Shown here piece after piece: positions 1 through 9,347 of a stretch of DNA of 64,000 bases. Positions within the stretch are counted from its first letter, which is position 1, and each line of letters opens with the position of its first letter. The notes under the pieces are model-generated. The model worked only from the letters and a program-made list of their open reading frames with translations, was not told where the DNA came from and searched no databases. This DNA is from Oxalobacteraceae bacterium CAVE-383. Its GTDB lineage: Bacteria; Pseudomonadota; Gammaproteobacteria; Burkholderiales; Burkholderiaceae_D. A program made the translations under genes and the position numbers. Location: the NCBI GenBank assembly GCA_004134995.1, contig REGP01000004.1:1-64000 (forward strand), written 5' to 3'.

Positions 1-53
1 TTTGCGCCGATGATAGTGCTGCAACCAGTGTGAAAGTAGGTCATCGTCAGGCT
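1..53 (+). rRNA. rrf: 5S ribosomal RNA, 3' end (partial)
   Basis: The first ~53 bases match the 3' part of a proteobacterial 5S rRNA: the GCCGATGATAGTG segment, then GTGTGAAAGTAGG, and a final CATCGTCAGGC that would pair with the usual 5' end TGCCTGACG. The gene runs off the left edge. A strong terminator follows 10 bases later, as expected for the end of an rrn operon. The exact 3' end is uncertain by a few bases. Confidence 0.9.
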
Positions 54-62
54 GTTATTCCG

Positions 63-98
63 AAATCCCCCGTCTCATCCGAGCCGGGGGATTTTTTT
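63..98 (+). terminator. rho-independent terminator of the rrn operon
   Basis: AAATCCCCC pairs with GGGGGATTT around a 14-base loop and is followed by a run of seven T. It lies just downstream of the 5S rRNA end. Confidence 0.85.
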
Positions 99-210
99 AT
101 GCCCGCTCCACTGAGGCCCGGCCACGATGCATGGCACCAGCTCCCGCTCCCGCCTCCAGCAATCTGCACCCGGCTCCCGCATCAGCCCCCAACAACATCG
201 CCGCCCAAAC

Positions 211-248
211 AAAAACCGGTGTCCCCTTGCGGAGACACCGGTTTTTTT
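211..248 (-). terminator. bidirectional terminator downstream of the pagL-like gene
   Basis: The perfect stem AAAAACCGGTGTC / GACACCGGTTTTT has a ten-base loop and T runs on both strands. It lies 41 bases beyond the stop of the minus-strand pagL-like gene and can also block read-through from the rrn side. Positions 99-210 hold nothing I can support. Confidence 0.8.
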
Positions 249-288
249 ACGTCCAGCGTTCGAAAACGCTTATCCAGTCAACGTGATA

Positions 289-837
289 TTAAAACCCGTA
301 ACCGACACGAATCAATGCATAGTTCACGCCGCCGTTAGGATGTTTGATACCGCCATTGGACAGATGCTGCAAGCGGAAACCCAGATCCAGGCCGTTATTG
401 AAAACGTAGCCGGCGCCGATATGGTCACCAAACTGGAATGCGGTAGAGAAGTGCTTGTCGTTGTTGTTGTACAGTTCGGAAGCCAGGTGGAGGCCGACGC
501 CGCCTTCCGCATATGGACCTTTACGATCGTCACGTTCGAAGCGGAAAACCGGAGTAAAGCCAAGATCGTACAAATTATGTGTCGAATCAGTGTTGTTAAA
601 GCGCTTTTCGCGCCAATCGGCGAGGGACAGATCCCAGTAGCCGCTGATATGGGTGCCATTCGATTGCCACCAAGCGGTGTTTTTCCATTGCCATTGGACG
701 GCGCCACGGATAACAGTGGTTTGGTTACCGGTACCAACTTCCAGCGATGCCGAGTCGACAGCGTAACTCGGTGCTTGAAAAGCCATCATGACAGCGACTG
801 CCGCTGCGGTTTTTAAAAGCATTTTATTGATCGCCAT
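289..837 (-). CDS. pagL: PagL-like outer-membrane lipid A 3-O-deacylase
   Basis: This 182-residue protein has a signal peptide (about residues 1-26, ending PSYA). Its C-terminus, QHLSNGG near residues 157-163 and a final aromatic Phe, is typical of the PagL/acyloxyacyl hydrolase beta-barrel family. PagL removes the 3-O acyl chain of lipid A in the outer membrane. The catalytic His and Ser are present as H158 and S160. The place of the third triad residue (Glu in Pseudomonas PagL, 12 residues after Ser) holds Asn172. I chose the start at 837, giving MAINKMLL, because it opens the signal peptide and has AGGG-like bases just upstream; a longer frame from 915 lacks this. It stands alone, with its own terminator at 211-248. 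Confidence 0.82.
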   Translation of the reverse strand: MAINKMLLKTAAAVAVMMAFQAPSYAVDSASLEVGTGNQTTVIRGAVQWQWKNTAWWQSNGTHISGYWDLSLADWREKRFNNTDSTHNLYDLGFTPVFRFERDDRKGPYAEGGVGLHLASELYNNNDKHFSTAFQFGDHIGAGYVFNNGLDLGFRLQHLSNGGIKHPNGGVNYALIRVGYGF

Positions 838-972
838 AGGAACCCTAATTAAATTGTAAGAATGTATAGGGGCTGATTCTCGCATAAATTCGTTAACGTC
901 GGGTAGTGCGTGCAAATTTCGGGAAAAATGTCGTTCAAATAAAACATCTGCTCGCTGGCGTAAGTAATCTTC

Positions 973-1959
973 TTAAGCAGCAGGAGTGCCGCGCCATTCC
1001 GACCATGGCGTAAATTTGAATTCGGTACGGCCTGGCACGTCAACCCGCAACGATAAAGTGTGCCCGGATAGAGGATATTGCTCGATTTCCGCCGCGGAAC
1101 GATTCTCGCGCGAGGTAGTGACATACAAAGTGCGCAGATCCTGGCCGCCGAAAGCCATCATGGTCGGACAACGAACCGGCAAGCGGATCTCGGAAAGAAT
1201 TTCGCCGGCGGGGGAAAGGCGCAGCAGACGGCCGCCTTCGAACATTGCGCACCAGTAAGCGCCTTCGGAGTCGACCGCGGCGCCGTCCGGCCGGCCGCCA
1301 TAATCGGGCGCGCTCCTGTCGTCGGGAAACTGATGGAATACCTTCGAAGCGCCGATCTGCCCTGAGGCCACATCAAACTCATAGGCCATGATGCGGTGCG
1401 CCGGCGTATCCGATTGATATAGCGTCTTCCCATCGTTGCTGAACGCAACGCCGTTCGATGTCGTGACAGGATGGTGTACATCGCGCAGTTGCCCTCGCTC
1501 AAGGCAATACAGGCTGGCGCGCGGTTGGCCCTTTGGTTCGTAAATGGTGCCGACCCATAACCGTCCGGCCGCATCGCAACGGCCGTCGTTGAAACGTAGA
1601 ATGCTGACGTCATACGGGGCAGGCAGCAAATGACGCAACGCGCCGGTGTCGGTATTCAGATGTGCGATGCTGGTGCGCAACGGCACAATCAGGCCGCCAT
1701 TGGCGTGCAGGGCAATGCAACCCGGTTCGCTGGGCATTGGCCATTTGGTATGCACCTGCGTGGCCGGATCCAGCCTGTGCACGGCCTTGCCGGGAATGTC
1801 GACCCAGTAAAGCAGCGCGCGATCGGCGTCCCACAGCGGCGTTTCGCCGAGCACCATTGGCGTATCCAGGATACTATTGATAAAGGGAGGAGAAGCCGCG
1901 AGCGTAGACGAAGCGGCAAGATCGATAGATTCTATGGAAGATGACATGGATAGAGGCAT
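973..1959 (-). CDS. SMP-30/gluconolactonase/LRE family lactonase
   Basis: This 328-residue protein belongs to the six-bladed propeller SMP-30 family, which hydrolyses sugar lactones with a divalent metal. Family marks include GETPLW near residue 38 (metal-binding Glu), TTSNGVAFSNDGKTLY (Asn ligand), RPDGAAVDSEGAYW (Asp ligand) and CPTMMAFGGQDLRTLYVTT near the C-terminus. The substrate could be gluconolactone, arabinolactone or a related sugar lactone; no sugar dehydrogenase or transporter lies next to it to decide. A second in-frame Met at 1947 is an alternative start, and neither has a clear ribosome binding site. Both neighbours, the pagL-like gene and the M20 gene, are on the same strand but separated by over 60 bases. 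Confidence 0.85.
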   Translation of the reverse strand: MPLSMSSSIESIDLAASSTLAASPPFINSILDTPMVLGETPLWDADRALLYWVDIPGKAVHRLDPATQVHTKWPMPSEPGCIALHANGGLIVPLRTSIAHLNTDTGALRHLLPAPYDVSILRFNDGRCDAAGRLWVGTIYEPKGQPRASLYCLERGQLRDVHHPVTTSNGVAFSNDGKTLYQSDTPAHRIMAYEFDVASGQIGASKVFHQFPDDRSAPDYGGRPDGAAVDSEGAYWCAMFEGGRLLRLSPAGEILSEIRLPVRCPTMMAFGGQDLRTLYVTTSRENRSAAEIEQYPLSGHTLSLRVDVPGRTEFKFTPWSEWRGTPAA

Positions 1960-2022
1960 TCAAAATATGGCTTTGTATTATGAACGTGAAGCTGCCGCGC
2001 AAAAACTGAATATAACGCCGGG

Positions 2023-3222
2023 TCAGGCCGGGCGGGACTGCAAATACGTCTCCGCCAATCGTACCCAGTAGGTTGCGCCGATCGGCAACAGCGTATCGTT
2101 GAAATCATAGCTTGGATTATGCAGATTGCACGGCCCCAGGCCATGTCCGGCATTGCGATGATCTCCTTCGCCATTCCCTATGAACACATAACATCCCGGT
2201 TTGTTCTGCAGCATGAACGCAAAATCTTCCGCGCCCATGGTCGGCTCGATCGCGGCATTGACCTGCGCATCGCCGACGATGCCGCGCAGCACCTCGACGG
2301 CAAATGCCGTCTGTTCGGGATGATTGATCAGCGGCGGATAATTGCGATGGAATTTGAAATCCACCTCGGCATCGAAGGCCGCGGCGGTATGCTCCGCAAT
2401 GGCGCGCATCCGGTTTTCCATCATGTCGAGCACATTGCTGGAGAATGTGCGCACGGTACCGATCAGCGTTGCGTCGTCCGGAATGACATTGGTGGCGCTG
2501 CCGGCATGGATCTGCGTAATCGACAGCACGGCCGCATCGTTCGGATTGACGTTGCGCGATACGATCGTCTGCCAGCTTTGCGCCAGCTGAACCGCGATCA
2601 TGATCGGATCGATGCCCTTGTGCGGCTGCGCCGCATGCGCGCCGCGCGCTTTGACAGTGACTTCGAATTCATTGCTGGACGCCATCATCGCCCCACTGGT
2701 GACGCCGAATGCGCCCACCGCGAGCCCGGGCCAATTGTGCATGCCGAATACCGCATCCATCGGGCATTTCTCAAAAAGCCCGTCCTGCATCATTTTTTCG
2801 GCGCCGCGTCCGCCTTCTTCAGCCGGCTGGAAGATGACATATACGGTGCCGTCGAAATTGCGGTTCCGCGACAGATAATGCGCCGCGCCGAGCAGCATGG
2901 CGGTATGGCCGTCATGTCCGCAGGCGTGCATTTTCCCCTGATGCCGTGAAGTATGTTCGAAAGTATTCAATTCCTGCATCGGCAAGGCGTCCATATCCGC
3001 GCGCAGGCCGATGGCGCGCTTGCTGCTGCCGTTGCCGATAACGCCCACCACGCCGGTGCCGCCCATGCCGAGCAGGATGGGGATGCCCCATTCGGCCAGT
3101 TTTTTGGCGACCAGGTCCGAAGTGCGGTTTTCTTCGTAGCTTAATTCCGGATGTGCATGGATATCGCGCCGTATCGCCTGCAATTCGTTATGAAACTGTA
3201 TGATAGGATCGATTAACTTCAT
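2023..3222 (-). CDS. M20 family amidohydrolase (hippurate hydrolase-like)
   Basis: This 399-residue metallo-amidohydrolase is of the M20D type (hippurate hydrolase, N-acyl amino acid amidohydrolase, IAA-amino acid hydrolase). Metal-site motifs are MHACGHDGH, QPAEEGGRGAEKMM and, near the end, TMGAEDFAFML. The start at 3222 gives MKLIDPIIQFH with GGAGA about nine bases upstream; the frame extends to 3267 without support. The gene is divergent from a peptide-type ABC operon starting at 3289, only 66 bases away, so a shared control region is likely. The context suggests that imported N-acyl amino acids or peptides are the substrate, but this is inference. Confidence 0.9.
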   Translation of the reverse strand: MKLIDPIIQFHNELQAIRRDIHAHPELSYEENRTSDLVAKKLAEWGIPILLGMGGTGVVGVIGNGSSKRAIGLRADMDALPMQELNTFEHTSRHQGKMHACGHDGHTAMLLGAAHYLSRNRNFDGTVYVIFQPAEEGGRGAEKMMQDGLFEKCPMDAVFGMHNWPGLAVGAFGVTSGAMMASSNEFEVTVKARGAHAAQPHKGIDPIMIAVQLAQSWQTIVSRNVNPNDAAVLSITQIHAGSATNVIPDDATLIGTVRTFSSNVLDMMENRMRAIAEHTAAAFDAEVDFKFHRNYPPLINHPEQTAFAVEVLRGIVGDAQVNAAIEPTMGAEDFAFMLQNKPGCYVFIGNGEGDHRNAGHGLGPCNLHNPSYDFNDTLLPIGATYWVRLAETYLQSRPA

Positions 3223-3288
3223 GATGACTGTCTCCGCTCTGCAACTGCATGCTACGCTACTGATCATTTTTTACCAATAGAAAACAGC

Positions 3289-4266
3289 ATGCTGGTATTC
3301 ATTATCCGCCGTTTTTTCCAGAGCATCGGCGTTCTGCTGATCATGTCGCTGCTGGTTTTTCTCGGCGTCTATGCAATCGGCAATCCCATCGATATTCTGA
3401 TCAGCGCCGACGCCACGCAAATCGAACGCGCCCGCGTCATCGCAGCGTTCGGGCTGGACCAGCCGCTGTGGCTGCAATACTGGCTGTTCCTGAAAAATGC
3501 CGCGGCCGGCGACATGGGCCATTCATTCGTCTACGGCACTTCCGCGATGGGCCTTATTTTGGAACGCCTGCCGGCCACGCTGGAACTGGCCGCGGCGGCA
3601 ATCCTGCTGTCGGCCGTTCTGGGCCTGCCGCTGGGGTTGTGGGCAGGCCTGCGGCCGGGCGGCATCGCCGGGAAAACCATCATGAGCCTGTCGATACTGG
3701 GCTTTTCGCTGCCGACGTTCTGGGTCGGGCTGATGCTGATCATGCTGTTTGCGGTCAAGCTGGGATGGCTGCCGACCGGCGGGCGCGGCGAGGTCGGCAT
3801 GCTGTTCGGCGTGCCGCTGGGGTTCCTGACGCCGGACGGCCTCAGGCATTTATTGATGCCGGCGTTCAATCTGGCGTTGTTCAATATCGCACTGATCATC
3901 CGCCTGACGCGCGCCGGCGCCCAGGAAGCGCTGACGCAGGATTATGTGCGCTTCGCGCGCGCCAAGGGCTTGCGCAGCCGGCGCATAATCGGCGTGCACG
4001 TGCTCAAAAATATTCTGATTCCGATCATTACCGTGGTGGCGCTGCAATTCGGCTCCATCATTGCGTTTTCGATCGTGACCGAGACCATTTTTGCGTGGCC
4101 GGGCGTAGGCAAACTGCTGATCGATTCGATTCGGGTTCTGGATCGTCCCGTGATCGTGGCGTTCCTGATGCTGATTGTCGTCATGTTCATCCTGATCAAC
4201 CTTGCGGTCGACATACTGTATTCGGTATTGGATCCGCGAGTGCGCCTGTCGGAGGCGCAAGCATGA
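3289..4266 (+). CDS. ABC transporter permease, DppB/OppB type
   Basis: This 325-residue inner-membrane permease of the oligopeptide/dipeptide/nickel class has six predicted membrane segments. It has the N-terminal start typical of DppB (MLVFIIRRFFQSIGVLL) and the EAA loop region near residues 215-235 (QEALTQDYVRFARAKGL). It opens a run of six genes on the plus strand joined by overlapping stops and starts. The next permease overlaps by ATGA at 4263. No solute-binding protein gene accompanies the cluster, so the substrate cannot be read from context beyond peptide-like molecules. Confidence 0.93.
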   Translation: MLVFIIRRFFQSIGVLLIMSLLVFLGVYAIGNPIDILISADATQIERARVIAAFGLDQPLWLQYWLFLKNAAAGDMGHSFVYGTSAMGLILERLPATLELAAAAILLSAVLGLPLGLWAGLRPGGIAGKTIMSLSILGFSLPTFWVGLMLIMLFAVKLGWLPTGGRGEVGMLFGVPLGFLTPDGLRHLLMPAFNLALFNIALIIRLTRAGAQEALTQDYVRFARAKGLRSRRIIGVHVLKNILIPIITVVALQFGSIIAFSIVTETIFAWPGVGKLLIDSIRVLDRPVIVAFLMLIVVMFILINLAVDILYSVLDPRVRLSEAQA

Positions 4267-5171
4267 GCGCCCCGGCCGCAGCCCGCGATGCCGCGGATAC
4301 GCCGCTGCGCCGGTTTGTCCGCGATTTCCGCGCCAGCCGGATTGCCGTGGCCGCATTGCTGGTGCTGATCCTGATCGTGCTGGCCGCATTATTCGCGCCC
4401 TTGATCGCCCCGCAGAATCCCTACGATCTGCAGCATCTGGATATCCTGGATTCGCGGCTGGAGCCGGGCCAGGTCGCCGGCGACGGCCACATGGTGTATC
4501 TGCTCGGCACCGACGACCAGGGGCGCGATATGTTGTCGGCGATTCTCTATGGCGTGCGCATCTCGGTGGCGGTCGGCGTGATCAGTACCGTCATTGCCCT
4601 CGCGATCGGCCTGACGCTGGGCCTGGCGGCCGGCTATGCCGGAGGCCGCCTGGAGGCGCTGATCATGCGCATCGCGGATATCCAGCTGGCATTTCCGCCG
4701 ATTCTGGTGGCGCTGATCCTGCTTGCGCTGACCGGCCGCGGCGTCGATAAAATCATCATTGCGCTGGTGACGGTGCAGTGGGCCTATTACGCTCGCACCG
4801 CGCGCAGCACGGCGCTGGTGGAGCGCAAAAAGGAGTATGTCGAGGCCGCGCGCGCGCTGGGCCTGTCGGCGCTGCGGATCGTATTCCGCCACCTGCTGCC
4901 GAACTGCATGCCGCCGCTGATTGTCGTGGCCGCGCTGCAGGTGGCGTCCGCGATTTCACTGGAAGCCACCTTGTCGTTTCTGGGCCTGGGCCTGCCGGTT
5001 ACGGAACCTTCCCTGGGCCTGCTGATCTCCAATGGTTTCCAATATCTGTTGTCCGGCCGCTACTGGATCAGTTTTTATCCGGGCATTGCGCTGCTGCTGA
5101 CGGTGGTTGCGATCAATCTGGTGGCGGATCAGTTGCGCGACGTTCTCAATCCGCGCCTTCAATCGCAATGA
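4263..5171 (+). CDS. ABC transporter permease, DppC/OppC type
   Basis: This 302-residue second permease has the N-terminal OppC_N segment (FRASRIAVAALLVLILIVLA), the GTDDQGRDMLS motif near residue 80 that is characteristic of DppC/OppC, and the EAA motif YVEAARALGLS near residue 200. I chose the start at 4263 (MSAPAAARDAA) because it overlaps the upstream stop as ATGA and fits family length; the open frame begins much earlier, inside dppB. It pairs with the permease at 3289 to form the membrane channel. Confidence 0.93.
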   Translation: MSAPAAARDAADTPLRRFVRDFRASRIAVAALLVLILIVLAALFAPLIAPQNPYDLQHLDILDSRLEPGQVAGDGHMVYLLGTDDQGRDMLSAILYGVRISVAVGVISTVIALAIGLTLGLAAGYAGGRLEALIMRIADIQLAFPPILVALILLALTGRGVDKIIIALVTVQWAYYARTARSTALVERKKEYVEAARALGLSALRIVFRHLLPNCMPPLIVVAALQVASAISLEATLSFLGLGLPVTEPSLGLLISNGFQYLLSGRYWISFYPGIALLLTVVAINLVADQLRDVLNPRLQSQ

Positions 5172-6178
5172 CGGCGGCCATCATGAGCGATACAGACACA
5201 TTGATAGTGGAACATCTCGAGACGCATTTCGCGTCGCGCGGGGGGCTGGTCAAGGCCGTCGACGACGTGTCGTTCTCGCTGCGGCCGGGGCAGATCATGG
5301 GATTGGTCGGCGAGTCGGGATCGGGTAAATCGATGACCGGCTATTCGCTGATGGGATTGGTCGATGCGCCGGGACGGGTGGTCGGCGGACGCATTCTGCT
5401 GCATGGCCAGGACCTGCGCAGCCTCTCGCCGGAAGCGATGCGGCGCATCCGCGGCAACCGGATCGCGATGATCTTCCAGGATCCGATGATGACGCTCAAC
5501 CCGGTATTGCGGATCGATACCCAGATGATCGAAGCGATCCTGGCCCATCGGGACATCGGCCATGAAGCCGCATTGGCGATTGCGCGCGAAGCGCTGGTGC
5601 GCGTGGGCATTGCCGCGCCCGACGAGCGCCTCAATGCCTATCCGCACCAGTTTTCCGGCGGCATGCGGCAGCGCGTCGCGATTGCGATTGCGCTGCTCAA
5701 CGCGCCGGACGTCATCATCTGCGACGAGCCCACCACGGCATTGGACGTCACGATCCAGGGACAGATTCTGTACGAAATGCAAAAGCTCTGCCGCGAATCG
5801 AATACCGCGCTGATCTGGATCACGCACGATCTGTCGGTCGTCGCGGGCCTGGCCGACACGGTCAGTGTCATGTATGCGGGACGCATTGTGGAAAGCGGTC
5901 CGGTGGAGCGCGTGCTGGCGCAGCCGCGCCATCCCTACACCTACGGGCTGATCGCATCCGCGCCCTCGCGCAACGAGCCCGGCCGCCCGCTGCGGCAGAT
6001 TCCCGGCGCCACGCCATCGCTGCTGAATTTGCCGTCGGGCTGCGCGTTTCGCAGCCGTTGCCCGCGTGCCACCGGAATTTGCGCGCAGACGCCGGAATTG
6101 CGCGACGTCGACAACCGCGCATTGCGCTGCTTTCATCCCGTGGCCGATGCCGCGGACATGCCCGACGAGGCCGCCTGA
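5168..6178 (+). CDS. ABC transporter ATP-binding protein, DppD/OppD type
   Basis: This 336-residue ATPase has Walker A GESGSGKS, signature FSGGMRQR, Walker B VIICDEPTTALD and H-loop WITHDLSVV. The C-terminal oligopeptide-transporter extension GCAFRSRCPRATGIC carries the cysteines found in many DppD/OppD proteins (4Fe-4S or structural). The start at 5168 overlaps the preceding stop (ATGA); MSDTDT at 5183 is an in-frame alternative. It works with the second ATPase at 6178 to drive the heteromeric transporter. Confidence 0.93.
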   Translation: MTAAIMSDTDTLIVEHLETHFASRGGLVKAVDDVSFSLRPGQIMGLVGESGSGKSMTGYSLMGLVDAPGRVVGGRILLHGQDLRSLSPEAMRRIRGNRIAMIFQDPMMTLNPVLRIDTQMIEAILAHRDIGHEAALAIAREALVRVGIAAPDERLNAYPHQFSGGMRQRVAIAIALLNAPDVIICDEPTTALDVTIQGQILYEMQKLCRESNTALIWITHDLSVVAGLADTVSVMYAGRIVESGPVERVLAQPRHPYTYGLIASAPSRNEPGRPLRQIPGATPSLLNLPSGCAFRSRCPRATGICAQTPELRDVDNRALRCFHPVADAADMPDEAA

Positions 6179-7254
6179 TGCAATCGCCTGAACGCCAAAC
6201 CACCGAATCCGCCGGATCGCTATCAGCCGGGCAACCGCTGATGGCGCTGCACAATGTCTCCAAACGTTTCGTGCAGCCGCTGGACGCCGCCGCGCACGTC
6301 GCCAATCTGCTTACGCGGCCGTTCGGCAAAGTGCTGCGCGAACAGGTAGTGCATGCCGTTGATGATGTATCGCTGAGCATCGCGCGCGGCGAAGTGGTCG
6401 GACTGGTCGGCGAATCCGGCTGCGGCAAGTCGACGTTGGGCCGGATTGTCGCCGGATTGCACCGCGCCAGCAGCGGCGTCCGGGAATGGCGGGGCATGCC
6501 GGATATCGACGCCAGGCTGGAGAGCGATGGCGCGCTGCGCCGGCAAATGCAGCTGGCGGTGCAGATGATCTTCCAGGATCCTTACGCCTCGCTCAATCCG
6601 CGCCTGCGCGTGCAGCAGATCGTCGGCGAAGCGCCGGTGGTGCATGGTCTGATCGCGCCCGCCCGGCAGGCGGAATATGTGGCCGGGCTGCTGGAGCGGG
6701 TCGGGCTGGATGCCGGCATGCTGCGGCGCTTTCCGCATCAGTTTTCGGGCGGGCAGCGGGCGCGCATCGGCATTGCCCGGGCGCTGGCGGTCAAGCCGGC
6801 ATTTCTGGTGTGCGACGAAGCGGTGGCCGCGCTTGATGTCTCGATCCAGGCGCAGGTGCTCAATTTGTTCATCAGCCTGCGCAATGAACTTGATCTGACT
6901 TATCTGTTCATCAGCCACGACCTGGGCGTGGTGCGGCATATTTCGAACCGGGTGCTGATCATGTATTTAGGCAGAATCGTCGAATCAGCGCCGACCGAGG
7001 CCTTGTTTGCGCAGCCGAATCATCCGTATACTCAGGCTTTGCTGGCGTCGGCGCCCCGCTTGACGGTCGGCAAGATCGATTTTGCTCCCGTCAAAGGCGA
7101 AATTCCATCGCCGCTGCATCCGCCGAGCGGCTGCCATTTTCACCCGCGCTGCCCGCATGCGATGCCGCGCTGCGTAACGGAAAAGCCATTGCTGAAACAG
7201 ATAGCGCCGGGACGTTTTTCAGCCTGTCATTTGAATGATGAGGAGCATCCATGA
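6178..7254 (+). CDS. ABC transporter ATP-binding protein, DppF/OppF type
   Basis: This 358-residue ATPase has Walker A GESGCGKS, signature FSGGQRAR, Walker B FLVCDEAVAALDVS (the DEAVAALD form normal for DppF) and the C-terminal GCHFHPRCPHAMPRC extension. The start at 6178 shares bases with the preceding stop (TGATG). The final TGA overlaps the ATG of the molybdopterin oxidoreductase at 7251, so the transporter and that enzyme are probably translated from one message. Confidence 0.93.
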   Translation: MQSPERQTTESAGSLSAGQPLMALHNVSKRFVQPLDAAAHVANLLTRPFGKVLREQVVHAVDDVSLSIARGEVVGLVGESGCGKSTLGRIVAGLHRASSGVREWRGMPDIDARLESDGALRRQMQLAVQMIFQDPYASLNPRLRVQQIVGEAPVVHGLIAPARQAEYVAGLLERVGLDAGMLRRFPHQFSGGQRARIGIARALAVKPAFLVCDEAVAALDVSIQAQVLNLFISLRNELDLTYLFISHDLGVVRHISNRVLIMYLGRIVESAPTEALFAQPNHPYTQALLASAPRLTVGKIDFAPVKGEIPSPLHPPSGCHFHPRCPHAMPRCVTEKPLLKQIAPGRFSACHLNDEEHP

Positions 7255-9347
7255 CCACCGCCATCGTCCGCGCAGTTTGCCCCCACGATTGCCCCGATAC
7301 CTGCGCCTTGCTGGTGACCGTCACCGACGGCGTGGCCACCGAGGTCAAAGGGGATCCCGCGCATCCGACCACCGCCGGCGTGCTCTGCAATAAAGTGTCG
7401 CGCTATGCCGAACGCACCTATCACCCGGACCGGCTGCTGTATCCGATGCGGCGTATCGGCAAAAAGGGCGAAGGGCGCTTCGAGCGCATCAGCTGGGAAC
7501 AGGCGCTGTCGGCCATCGGCGAACGCCTGGGCGCGATTGCAGAGCGCGATCCGCAAGCCATCCTGCCCTACAGCTATGCCGGCACCATGGGCCTTGTGCA
7601 GGGAGAGGCCATGGCGATGCGGTTTTTTCATCGCCTCGGCGCCTCCAACCTGGAGCGCACCATCTGCGCCTCGGCCGGCGGCGCGGGCTATGAATATACC
7701 GTCGGCGCCAAGATCGGCGCCGATACCGAACAGGTCCAGGACGCCAAACTGATCATCATCTGGGGCGGCAATCCGATCGCTTCCAATCTGCATTTATGGG
7801 CCCGGGTGCAGGAAGCCAAGCGGCGCGGCGCGAAACTGATCGCGATCGATCCCTATCGGTCGCTGACCGCGGAAAAATGCCACCGGCATATCGCGCTGCT
7901 GCCCGGCACGGATGCGGCGCTGGCGCTGGGCGTCATGCATGTGCTGATCGCCGAGGATCTGCTGGACCACGACTACATTCAACGCCATACCATCGGCTTC
8001 GAGCAACTCAAGGCGCGCGCGCTGGATTGGCCGCCGGAACGCGTGGCGGCGGTCTGCGGCATCGGCGCCGGCGAAGTGCTGCAGCTGGGCCGCGAATACG
8101 GCGCCACGGTGGCCAGCGGCGAGCCGTCGCTGATCCGTCTCAATTACGGCCTGCAGCGTGTGCGCGGCGGCGGCATGGCGGTGCGCAATATCGCCTGCCT
8201 GCCGGCGCTGACCGGCGCCTGGCGGCATGCGGCAGGCGGCGCGCAATTGTCGCTGTCCGGCGCTTTTCCGGTCGACAAGGCGGTGCTGAGGCGTCCCGAC
8301 CTGCGGCCAAACCGGCAGTCGCGCAGCATCAACATGAGCACGATCGGCGACGATCTGCTGCGCCCAGCGGATGCGCAATTCGGCCCGCGCATCGAGGCGC
8401 TGATCGTATACAACGCCAATCCCGTCGCGGTCGCGCCCGATTCGGCCAAGGTGGCGCAAGGCTTTGCGCGCGAGGATCTGTTCACAGTGGTGCTGGAACA
8501 CTTCCGCACCGATACCGCCGACTATGCCGACATCCTGTTGCCGGCGACAACCCAACTCGAGCATGTCGACGTGCATTCGGCGTACGGCCATTACTACATG
8601 ATGGCCAACAACGCGGCGATTGCGCCGCTCGGCGAAGCCAAGCCGAATACCGAGATTTTCCGTCTGCTGGCGGACCGCATGGGCTTCGGCGACGCCTGTT
8701 TCGAGGACAGCGACCAGGACATCGCCGCGCAGGCTTTCAATCGCAAGGATCCGCGCGCCGCGGCGTTCGACTGGGACAGCCTGAAACAGAGCGGCTGGCA
8801 AAAGCTGGCCCTGCCGGCGGCGCCGTTTGCGGCCGGCGGTTTTCCGACGCCGTCCGGCAAATGCGAATTTTTCAGCGCGCGCATGCAGGCCGACGGCCAC
8901 GATCCGCTGCCGGCCTATATAGCGCCCTATGAATCGGCGGCCAGCAATCCGGCGCTGGCGGCGCGCTACCCGCTGGCGATGATTTCGCCGCCTGCGCGCA
9001 ATTTCCTGAATTCTTCTTTCGTCAACGTCCAAAGCCTGCGCGACACCGAAGGCGCGCCGAAACTGGATCTGCATCCGGCCGACGCCGCCGCGCGCGGTAT
9101 TGCGTCCGGCGATACGGTACGCGTATTCAATGATCGCGGCAGCCTTCTGGTGACCGCGCGCGTCAGCGCGAAGTCGCGGCCGGGGCTGGTGGTGGGTTGG
9201 TCGATCTGGTGGAAAAAATTCGCGGCCGACGGCAAGAACGTCAATGAAGTCACCAGCCAGAACCTGACCGACATGGGCAATGCGCCGACGTTCTACGATG
9301 TGCTGGTCGAAGTCGTGCTGGACCGGAAAGCCAGCCCGCAGCCATGA
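7251..9347 (+). CDS. molybdopterin-dependent oxidoreductase (MopB/DMSO reductase superfamily)
   Basis: This 698-residue catalytic subunit has four N-terminal cysteines at 10, 14, 18 and 46 (C-x3-C-x3-C-x27-C), a 4Fe-4S binding pattern. Molybdopterin-binding regions include TICASAGGAGYEYTVG near residue 140, IIWGGNPIASN near 168 and a C-terminal MopB domain (LDLHPADAAARGIASGDTVR). There is no Tat signal, so it is probably cytoplasmic, and no partner iron-sulfur or membrane subunit lies nearby. The substrate is unknown. It overlaps the transporter ATPase by four bases and is followed by an overlapping aminopeptidase gene, so it seems to belong to the uptake/catabolic operon. Confidence 0.9.
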   Translation: MTTAIVRAVCPHDCPDTCALLVTVTDGVATEVKGDPAHPTTAGVLCNKVSRYAERTYHPDRLLYPMRRIGKKGEGRFERISWEQALSAIGERLGAIAERDPQAILPYSYAGTMGLVQGEAMAMRFFHRLGASNLERTICASAGGAGYEYTVGAKIGADTEQVQDAKLIIIWGGNPIASNLHLWARVQEAKRRGAKLIAIDPYRSLTAEKCHRHIALLPGTDAALALGVMHVLIAEDLLDHDYIQRHTIGFEQLKARALDWPPERVAAVCGIGAGEVLQLGREYGATVASGEPSLIRLNYGLQRVRGGGMAVRNIACLPALTGAWRHAAGGAQLSLSGAFPVDKAVLRRPDLRPNRQSRSINMSTIGDDLLRPADAQFGPRIEALIVYNANPVAVAPDSAKVAQGFAREDLFTVVLEHFRTDTADYADILLPATTQLEHVDVHSAYGHYYMMANNAAIAPLGEAKPNTEIFRLLADRMGFGDACFEDSDQDIAAQAFNRKDPRAAAFDWDSLKQSGWQKLALPAAPFAAGGFPTPSGKCEFFSARMQADGHDPLPAYIAPYESAASNPALAARYPLAMISPPARNFLNSSFVNVQSLRDTEGAPKLDLHPADAAARGIASGDTVRVFNDRGSLLVTARVSAKSRPGLVVGWSIWWKKFAADGKNVNEVTSQNLTDMGNAPTFYDVLVEVVLDRKASPQP

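Noticed and set aside
3468-4262. Long upstream extension of the DppC-type permease frame
   Set aside because: The extension lies in a shifted frame inside dppB and has no membrane or family sequence; the ATGA overlap at 4263 is the natural start.
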